Notes under the pieces: generated by a model
Database searches by the model: none
What the model was told of the DNA's origin: nothing
What the model saw: the letters and a program-made list of their open reading frames with translations, nothing else
Translations under genes and position numbers: made by a program
Shown: positions 18,601 through 24,186 of the stretch, in pieces
Position numbering within the stretch: the first letter of the stretch is position 1
Layout of the letters: every line of letters begins with the position of its first letter
Assembly (NCBI GenBank): GCA_964554105.1
Contig: CAZKNF010000026.1
Coordinates: 1-44,245, forward strand
DNA: 44,245 bases
Direction: 5' to 3'
Source of the DNA: CAZKNF01 sp964554105
GTDB lineage: Bacteria; Bacteroidota; Rhodothermia; Rhodothermales; VXPQ01

Positions 18601-20159
18601 AAGAGCTACCGCACATCTTCGATCGTTTTCGCCAGGTGGAAGGATCATCGAGCACCGTGCAGCAGGGTACAGGCATCGGTCTCGCGCTGGTGAAGGAATT
18701 GGTCGAGCTGCACGGTGGTTCGATCGTGGTGAAAAGCGAAGCCGGACACGGAGCCGAGTTCACTATCGCGATCCCAGTCGGCAAAGATACCGGCGAATCT
18801 CTCGAGGACGCCGACGAAGCGCTCGGCTACAGCCGCAGAAACTCGCCGCTCGATGCCGTGGATTCGAAATTCGTCGAATGGCATGCGTCAGATGACGTCG
18901 ATAGATGGACCGATTGGACGGTGTCGCCTGAATTGGATCGGCTGGACTCCTCGGATGAACTGGATGACGATCCGATCGGGGGCGACGGTGCAGTTCGTCA
19001 GAGCGTCATGCAGACGGCGACGACTGACGCACTGATTCTGGTGGCCGACGACAATCCGGATATCCGCGAATACATGGTCGGCTGTCTCGCCGGATCGTAC
19101 CGCACCATCACCGCGAAGAACGGCAAGGAAGCCTTCGATAAGGCGAAGAAGCATGCGCCCGATCTCATTATCAGCGACGTAATGATGCCGAGGTTCTCGG
19201 GATATGACCTTTGTAGGGCCGTGCGCGCCGATGAGGAAATCAGCATGACGCCGATTATCCTCGTGACCTCGAAGTCCGCAGTCGACGACAAAATCGAAGG
19301 GCTCGAAGCCGGCGCCGACGATTACCTTCCCAAACCGTTTAACGCGGAGGAGCTCTTCGCTCGCGTCCGCAACTTGCTGATGCTGCGGAAGCAGCAGACG
19401 GATCTGCAGGACTTGAACGACATCCTCCAGGCCAAGAACGCCGAGCTCGAGGAGGTAAGTGAGCTCAAATCTCAGCTCCTTAGGATTGCAGCCCACGATC
19501 TCAAGAATCCTCTGAACAACATCCGCGAATTCGCGACGCTGATTCGAGAGGACGTGGACGTGAATTCGGAAGTCGGCACCATGCTGGGCCTGATCGAGCG
19601 CTCATCCAACCAGATGTTCGAGCTCATCTCGGAAATTCTCGAGTCCGAGGCGCTCGAAAGCGGTCAGCTGCAGATAACGAGGAAGCCGATCGACCTGGTC
19701 GACGTCGCCGCCGCCGTCGTGGAGTCGAATCGCAGACAGGCAGAACGAAAGGAGCAACATCTGGTGCTCGACCTTCCACCGGAAAACACTCACATCGTGG
19801 AAGGAAGCGCCGAATGGCTCACCGAAGCAATGGATAATCTGGTCTCGAACGCCATAAAATATTCACCCGCCGGAAAATCCATCTGGGTATCGGTCTCCAG
19901 GGTCGATGCAGTAATCCGATTCGAAGTGCGGGACGAAGGACCCGGTCTGACGGACAAAGACATGAGCCGCCTCTTCCAAAAATTCCAGCGGCTGTCTACG
20001 ATGCCGACAGGCGGTGAAACGTCTACCGGTCTTGGACTTTCGATCGTCAAGCAGATCGCGGAAATGCACGACGGAGAAGTCGTCGTGGAGAGCGAGCGCG
20101 GCGTGGGCAGCGCGTTCATCATTCAACTGAGCGCAGCCGACAAACCGGTGGAGGCGTAG
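15624..20159 (+). CDS. Hybrid two-component sensor: 14-blade propeller, Y_Y_Y, TM, kinase, receiver, second kinase
   Basis: A signal peptide (KMVRIIVLTLICLSTGH) precedes 14 Reg_prop units at residues 30-650, each with a WIGT/WLGT-like motif (WIGTVAGLSRY, WIGTREGGLTRL), enough for two seven-bladed propellers. A Y_Y_Y domain follows at about 670-750 (NNNVEFDFVGLSFI; LPPGDYTFRVMARN). A single membrane helix lies at 756-778. Kinase core 1 has phospho-acceptor H836 (NISHEFRTPL) and an HATPase (NAIKFTPEGG; GTGIGLALVKEL). A receiver carries D1185 (IISDVMMP). Kinase core 2 has H1291 (AAHDLKNPL) and a second HATPase (NAIKYSPAGK; TGLGLSIVKQIAEM). No DNA-binding domain is present, unlike classical HTCS regulators. 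The sensor faces the periplasm, and the subtilase gene 50 bp upstream suggests linked function. Confidence 0.94.
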   Translation: MKMVRIIVLTLICLSTGHLPVAKAQPSMTLDPDKAITQYDVERWTTEHGLPMKRVSSITQTSDGYIWLGTQEGIVRFDGFTFDVFDKRQTGLESKTVTAVLEDGRGTLWIGTVAGLSRYRNGRFETLTVDDGLADNYISTLLEDDSGRIWAGSYDEGISIIDGRSIAVLDDQTGLTSNSISALYQDVAGSVWIGTTDAGIMKFADDGIVSYSTDSALPNDGITSIGGNDDGTLWIGTKDGFVILENRTFRTYTADDGLAGNVIRAVREDAAGTLWIGSEGGLTRYRGGRFEPQVGIDDLGSVLAIHEDTEGSLWIGTQRGGLFRLQDGKFTSFTTSEGLGGNSVYSVYEDVNGDVWIGTLGGGVSRIRDDNVSTLSDDSGLNARNVVSLYGSDDGTIWLGTTGDGLLRYRGGILRQYSNEDGLPGNGVYTILEDARGHLWLGAGRAGLVRFDGRDFDTFTTADGLTDNSVTALTVGTEEHLWVGTYYGGLNLVKNGQVVATYTTDNGLPNNYVSSMYLDEEGILWIGTREGGLTRLKDGELTSVTVEQGLFNDTILQILEDDEGDLWMSSNRGLSRISKANAHAVLDGSRSTLESTVYDRSDGLKTIEFNGGSQPAGWKDRQGRLWFASTKGVVRVDPLQLRHNEVPPPVTIEQVLVMEEGVRTDTAAVLAPGNNNVEFDFVGLSFIANDEVIYRYMLEGIDQHWIDAGSRRQAFYTNLPPGDYTFRVMARNADGIWSERPAAFSFYLKPFFYQTAWFAALMGILLVLVGVAIYQIRIRHLKALQLDLEATVRDRTRDLREEKRKVEESKSVIEEQADQLRELDRVKMRFFGNISHEFRTPLTLNIGPLENALSGLYGPIPEGLRGQLSIMLRNARRLLRLINQLLDISKLESGRMDLHPKRIDLVQFVEGVSISFMAYAEKAGIGLKFEAADEVVPATFDPEAMEKVFYNILSNAIKFTPEGGRVDISVATTNDGAGAEVRISDSGVGIPAEELPHIFDRFRQVEGSSSTVQQGTGIGLALVKELVELHGGSIVVKSEAGHGAEFTIAIPVGKDTGESLEDADEALGYSRRNSPLDAVDSKFVEWHASDDVDRWTDWTVSPELDRLDSSDELDDDPIGGDGAVRQSVMQTATTDALILVADDNPDIREYMVGCLAGSYRTITAKNGKEAFDKAKKHAPDLIISDVMMPRFSGYDLCRAVRADEEISMTPIILVTSKSAVDDKIEGLEAGADDYLPKPFNAEELFARVRNLLMLRKQQTDLQDLNDILQAKNAELEEVSELKSQLLRIAAHDLKNPLNNIREFATLIREDVDVNSEVGTMLGLIERSSNQMFELISEILESEALESGQLQITRKPIDLVDVAAAVVESNRRQAERKEQHLVLDLPPENTHIVEGSAEWLTEAMDNLVSNAIKYSPAGKSIWVSVSRVDAVIRFEVRDEGPGLTDKDMSRLFQKFQRLSTMPTGGETSTGLGLSIVKQIAEMHDGEVVVESERGVGSAFIIQLSAADKPVEA

Positions 20160-20163
20160 CGGT

Positions 20164-21633
20164 TCAGGAGCGCGATCCCACTCGACTAAGCGTTCGCCCG
20201 AGCACGACGAGGTCGAGCCATATGGACCAGTTGTGGATGTAGTACGGATCCCAATGCTCCACATCATCCGAGGCGATCTCATTGCGACCGGCGAAAACCT
20301 TCCAGAGCCCGGTAACGCCCGGCAGCACGCGTTCGCGAAGCTGGCGCGCACGCGGGGGTAAGGCCTCACGGTGGTACTCGGGAAGGGGCCGCGGTCCGAC
20401 GAGCGACATCTCTCCGCGGAGCACGTTCAAAAGCTGGGGCAGGTGTTTGAGCGAACAGCGACGGATGAGCCACCCGACCGGCGTAATGCGCGGGTCGTTC
20501 CGAAGACGAAAGGTCGTCTCCCATTCTGCTCTCAGATTCTCATCGTTTTCGAGCGCATCGCGGAGGACCTCATCGGCATCCGGGGTCATGGTCCGGAAGG
20601 ACCAGGAGCGGAATTCCTCGCCACCTCGACCGATCCGAACCTGCGAGACCAACGGATGAGCGTAGTCGGTGAGCCAGATCGCCATATAGATGACACTGAA
20701 GACCGGCAGCCAGATCGGAACCGTAAGGAAAAGAACGAGAAGGTCTGTAAGACGCTTCGTAGTCCGAGCGGCCGCGCTAGTCAGATCCGACGAGATTTCG
20801 AGGCCTACGATGCCGCTCAAATCGCGCGGACGGGTCCAGAGCGACGACGCTTCGAAGAGATCCGGAATCACGAGCACCTTGCGGTAGTGACCGAGGCGAC
20901 TCTCAAGCAGATCCATCTGACGGGCGCGTCCGCTCGTGGGCATCGCGACGATCGCGACCGGAGCATCGGGCACGACGTGGTCCGTTTGGCCGTGCACACG
21001 AACCCCCTCAACGGTCCGACCCCATGAGTTCGGATTGTCGTCGAGTACCGCCACCGGCTGGTAACCAAGACCACGCTCCCGATGAAGCTGTTTGATGACC
21101 TGCCTTGCGACAGGTCCCGCGCCGTACACGACCGCCCTCACACCCCAATCGCCGCGTTGGCCGAGAATGCCTTTCACGCGCGATCGGACGTATGGAATCA
21201 AGATCGTGGCGAGAAGAAACGTGGCTGACAGCGTCAGAAGGCTTGTCGTGGCGGCGTCCCCTAGGGCGTAGACGATCGACGTGAGGCCGAAGACCGCCGT
21301 CAGCAGCAGAATCATTCGGCGAAGCTCTTCGACAGGTCCGAGGCCCCAGCCCGGCAGCAGCCCTAAGAGCAGCCCTCCAACCCCGACTGACGGTAGGAGT
21401 ATCCATCCCCATTCCGGAACGGCTCCTGTGCCGGCAATCAAATACCGGATCACGATTCCACCGAGAAGCGCCAGCGATAGCCCGAAAGAATCACCGACGG
21501 CCAGCGCAAATCCATTCTGCAATCTGCGGCCTGCAAATCCGACGGCCGTCGCGCTCGTGTCGATGGTCTGATCTGCGCGAACGTCGACACGTTCGATGTC
21601 GGCTTTTAGCGCGACCAGCTCTAGGTGATTCAT
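20164..21633 (-). CDS. Polyprenyl-phosphate sugar phosphotransferase (WbaP/WcaJ-type)
   Basis: The 489-aa protein has four or five N-terminal membrane helices, a nucleotide-binding-like segment (AVVYGAGPVARQVIKQL), another hydrophobic segment (LLVLFLTVPIWLPVFSVIYM) and a C-terminal bacterial sugar-transferase domain. Signature motifs are FRLRNDPRITPVG, LPQLLNVLRGEMSLVGPRP and LPGVTGLWKV. Known relatives move hexose-1-phosphate onto undecaprenyl phosphate to start capsule, exopolysaccharide or O-antigen synthesis. Length fits WbaP. No other polysaccharide genes lie next to it, so it is an orphan initiator here. It converges on the hybrid kinase with 4 bp between the stop codons. Confidence 0.93.
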   Translation of the reverse strand: MNHLELVALKADIERVDVRADQTIDTSATAVGFAGRRLQNGFALAVGDSFGLSLALLGGIVIRYLIAGTGAVPEWGWILLPSVGVGGLLLGLLPGWGLGPVEELRRMILLLTAVFGLTSIVYALGDAATTSLLTLSATFLLATILIPYVRSRVKGILGQRGDWGVRAVVYGAGPVARQVIKQLHRERGLGYQPVAVLDDNPNSWGRTVEGVRVHGQTDHVVPDAPVAIVAMPTSGRARQMDLLESRLGHYRKVLVIPDLFEASSLWTRPRDLSGIVGLEISSDLTSAAARTTKRLTDLLVLFLTVPIWLPVFSVIYMAIWLTDYAHPLVSQVRIGRGGEEFRSWSFRTMTPDADEVLRDALENDENLRAEWETTFRLRNDPRITPVGWLIRRCSLKHLPQLLNVLRGEMSLVGPRPLPEYHREALPPRARQLRERVLPGVTGLWKVFAGRNEIASDDVEHWDPYYIHNWSIWLDLVVLGRTLSRVGSRS

Positions 21634-21976
21634 TTAGCGTCTAATGAAAGTCGTGGGTCAGGCATGGTCGATGGGGCGATCACGCATACGACCATACAAA
21701 TGTCAGACCAAGTAGGCGCGCCACACGCATCTTATCGCCAGGAGCGGTGATCGTGGTCCGTACAGATGCAAGCATGGGGGATACGAGCGCATCCTGCTCG
21801 AGACGGGTCTCAGTTTGAAACCCGGGAGTCTAATCGGCGGCCACGATTCAACATTGTCGCATGTGCGGCAGGAATCGTCGCATTTGCAGGCGCGAAGCCC
21901 GAACGAATCACGGTATGTTGGGCTACGTCCTGTCAAAGACGACAGGGCAGCAAAAATGGTGTCAGTCGGATGCTCT
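21634..21976. other. 343-bp intergenic region upstream of the sugar transferase
   Basis: No convincing gene is visible. It contains an inverted repeat near the sugar-transferase start (21664-21695), a palindrome GAGAC GG GTCTC (21800-21811) and a 6-bp hairpin CCTGTC/GACAGG (21929-21946). An open frame runs from 21815 into the next gene, but its first 54 residues look non-coding. Confidence 0.55.
21664..21695. promoter_or_regulatory. Inverted repeat upstream of the sugar-transferase gene
   Basis: ATGGTCG (21664-21670) and CGACCAT (21689-21695) are a perfect 7-bp inverted repeat with an 18-bp spacer, so the half-sites are about two and a half helical turns apart. It lies 31 bp before the start codon at 21633, a suitable place for a regulator. 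No matching regulator is identified. Confidence 0.3.
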
Positions 21977-22399
21977 ATGGATACTATGGATAACCTTAAA
22001 CAATGCTCTCTGAATGAACTGATAGATCGGGTCGTACGGGAAGCACTGATCGATTCGTGCGAGCGCAGAGGGGATCACGTCCTGATTGTCCAGGGAACGA
22101 TGCGATTTGTTCTGAGCCTGACCCGTGCGCATGCATTCCTGCGGGGCGTTATCAAGGGAATGAGTTTGCAGGAGCGGGACGAGTCGATGCGCACGGAGAA
22201 GGAGGTCGAACCCTTTGAAGAGGAGAAGCCCCGTGACGATAAAATGGATGAACGATACCCAAATCTCATGAACTCATTTCGAAAGCATCTCTTAAAGAAA
22301 TGGTGGATGCGATACCAGCGAGCCGGCTGCCCTCTCGGACGCACGAAATCCGCTCTCGTACTGTGGGTGCAGCATGGTACGTCTACCACCGTCAACTGA
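21977..22399 (+). CDS. Small protein of unknown function, member A of a local three-protein family
   Basis: The start at 21977 (MDTMDNLKQ) is chosen because similarity to the neighbours begins just after it. Residues 10-65 read SLNELIDRVVREALIDSCER, then GDHVLIVQG, then RAHAFLRGVIKG. This pattern recurs in the proteins at 22561-22794 and on the opposite strand at 22849-23064. An acidic stretch (EKEVEPFEEEKPRDDK) and a basic tail follow; the tail may be a later extension. There is no signal peptide, membrane helix or known motif. No ribosome-binding site is obvious. I do not recognise the family. Confidence 0.6.
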   Translation: MDTMDNLKQCSLNELIDRVVREALIDSCERRGDHVLIVQGTMRFVLSLTRAHAFLRGVIKGMSLQERDESMRTEKEVEPFEEEKPRDDKMDERYPNLMNSFRKHLLKKWWMRYQRAGCPLGRTKSALVLWVQHGTSTTVN

Positions 22400-22560
22400 C
22401 ATCTGCGGCTGATCCGACGCAATTCGAGGGGGAATCTTCGCTGCGTTGCCAACCATCTATGTGAAATCGTTGATTGTGCTTGAATACGGGCGCCGCGAAC
22501 CTGATGTTGGGCTCGGCAATCGATTTTCGCCACCATTCAAGCAGAGGTAGAATTCACTCA

Positions 22561-22794
22561 ATGTCTGGTTATATGGGATACTCCCTGTACCAACTCCTTG
22601 AATGGTGCGCACAGGATCGATTAATCGAAGGCTATAAACTAGATGGAGAATCCGTCTGGATCCTGCACGAAGGGGTCGAAAAGGAGCTCCATCACGTCGC
22701 TGCAAAGAAGTACCTGAAAGGAATGTTTGCGGGCGTGGAACGTCAAGCAGACGAAGGGTATCAGGGATCGGGACCGGATCCGAATCTCGTTTAG
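22561..22794 (+). CDS. Small protein of unknown function, member B of the local family
   Basis: This 77-aa protein starts MSGYMGYSLYQLLEWCAQD and continues RLIEGYKLDGESVWILHEG and KELHHVAAKKYLKGMF. It aligns end to end with member C at 22849-23064 (shared pattern L-x-Q-L-L-x-W-C-x-x-D-x-L-I-E, then G-x-x-V and E-G) and more distantly with member A. An AGAGG lies about 14 nt before the ATG. It is predicted soluble and small. The function is unknown; the fold could be a compact alpha/beta domain with a paired beta hairpin. Confidence 0.68.
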   Translation: MSGYMGYSLYQLLEWCAQDRLIEGYKLDGESVWILHEGVEKELHHVAAKKYLKGMFAGVERQADEGYQGSGPDPNLV

Positions 22795-22848
22795 CGTGGG
22801 GTCGCGACGGTGACCCGAAATGGGAAACTTCCGCGCTAGGAGCGGAAA

Positions 22849-23064
22849 TCATGCCTCGTTCGGCGTCTTGCGGTTCGGATCGTCAGGCAGTTCCGGCGTC
22901 GCCCGTATTAGAGCTTTGAGAAGGATAATCGCCTGCTCCTGCTTCAACTCTTGTGTCGACCCCTCGGTCTGTACATATACCTTGTCGCCCTCAATGGCAT
23001 ATGTTTCTATTAAATGATCGTCGTAGCACCAGGCAAGAAGCTGGTGCAACGTATAGCCGGCCAT
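22849..23064 (-). CDS. Small protein of unknown function, member C of the local family
   Basis: This 71-aa protein starts MAGYTLHQLLAWCYDDHLIE and contains EGDKVYVQTEG and a C-terminal helix (ILLKALIRAT). Identity with member B is clear by eye, including the GYxLxQLLxWC start. It converges on member B with a 54-bp gap. The two copies in opposite orientation point to duplication with inversion, or independent recruitment. The family is not recognised. Confidence 0.66.
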   Translation of the reverse strand: MAGYTLHQLLAWCYDDHLIETYAIEGDKVYVQTEGSTQELKQEQAIILLKALIRATPELPDDPNRKTPNEA

Positions 23065-23163
23065 GGCGTGTGATGGTGATCGATGGAGGGCTGGCGGTAT
23101 AGTTCACCGGCGAACGTATCATAAATCGTGCCAAGCGCTAGGCAGCTGTTCCAGTAGCGTCGC

Positions 23164-23171
23164 AGGAGGAG
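23164..23171 (+). promoter_or_regulatory. Strong ribosome-binding site before a non-canonical start
   Basis: AGGAGGAG at 23164-23171 is the best Shine-Dalgarno match near the oxidoreductase start. Optimal spacing points to the ATC codon at 23178-23180. No ATG, GTG or TTG occurs in frame between the upstream stop (23139-23141) and the GTG at 23202. Confidence 0.6.
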
Positions 23172-23177
23172 ATCGTC

Positions 23178-24170
23178 ATCGACACAAAGATTCGATTCGG
23201 CGTGCTCGGCGCGGCGAAGATAGCGAGGGAGAAGGTGATCCCTGCCATGCAGCAGGGAACGCATTGCGATGTCGCAGCGATCGCGTCGCGGGACCCTGAA
23301 AGGGCCGCCGCGGCAGCCCTGGACGGAGGCATCGAGAAATCATTCGGGTCCTACGAAGAGCTCTTGGAGGCCCCCGATATCGATGCCGTATACATTCCGC
23401 TGCCCAACCATCTCCACGTTCCATGGGCAGTAAAGGCGCTCGATGCCGGAAAGCACGTCCTGTGTGAGAAGCCCATCGGACTTTCGGCGTCGGAAGCTCG
23501 GAAACTGGCTGAGGCGGCCGAAACGAATCGGCATCTGAAGGTGATGGAAGCATTCATGTACCGGCATCACCCGCAGTGGCAACGCGCAAAGAAGATCGTC
23601 GATGAGGGGCAGATCGGCGATCTGCGCACCATCAACTCGATTTTCGCCTACTATAACGACGACCCTGCGAACGTCCGCAATCAGGCGGACATCGGCGGGG
23701 GAGGTTTGATGGATATCGGATGCTACTGCATCTCGCTCGCCCGATTCCTTTTTGGCGCTGAGCCGCGTCGGGTGACAGGCATCATGGATGTCGATCCCGA
23801 TCTCAGGGTCGATCGACTTACTTCAGGTGTGCTCGAGTTTGGTGGAGGAACGTCTACGTTCACTTGTGCCACGCAGCTCACACCGCATCAGCGCGTACAT
23901 ATATTTGGGACAACCGGAAAAATCGAGATCGAGATTCCGTTCAATGCTCCGCAGGGTGAGTCGACGCGTATCCACGTAACGACTGGCGACCATTCGGCAG
24001 CAATCACGCTGCCTCCTAGCGATCAGTACACGATTCAGGGCGATCTCTTTGCGCGCGCCGTACTGGAACGAACGCCCGTCCCCGTACCGCTCGAGGACGC
24101 CGTCGCCAATATGTATGTCATCGATGCGATCCGTGAGAGTGCCGCGAGCGGCACGTGGATCTCATGCTGA
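23178..24170 (+). CDS. Gfo/Idh/MocA-family NAD(P)-dependent oxidoreductase, probable ATC start
   Basis: The N-terminal Rossmann fold (KIRFGVLGAAKIA) and the EKP signature (HVLCEKPIGLSA) are typical of glucose-fructose oxidoreductase/inositol dehydrogenase enzymes. So are the later GGGLMDIGCYCISLARFLFG motif and the C-terminal sheet domain. These enzymes oxidise or reduce sugars and related polyols with NAD(P). The first canonical start, GTG 23202, would delete the first beta-strand of the cofactor fold. A strong ribosome-binding site sits 8 nt before ATC at 23178, which gives the expected N-terminus (IDTKIRFG). Either a rare ATC start is used or the ATG has been lost or misread. The sugar substrate is unknown. 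The gene converges on the M16 protease. Confidence 0.88.
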   Translation: MDTKIRFGVLGAAKIAREKVIPAMQQGTHCDVAAIASRDPERAAAAALDGGIEKSFGSYEELLEAPDIDAVYIPLPNHLHVPWAVKALDAGKHVLCEKPIGLSASEARKLAEAAETNRHLKVMEAFMYRHHPQWQRAKKIVDEGQIGDLRTINSIFAYYNDDPANVRNQADIGGGGLMDIGCYCISLARFLFGAEPRRVTGIMDVDPDLRVDRLTSGVLEFGGGTSTFTCATQLTPHQRVHIFGTTGKIEIEIPFNAPQGESTRIHVTTGDHSAAITLPPSDQYTIQGDLFARAVLERTPVPVPLEDAVANMYVIDAIRESAASGTWISC

Positions 24171-24186
24171 GTCCGGCATCGCCCTC

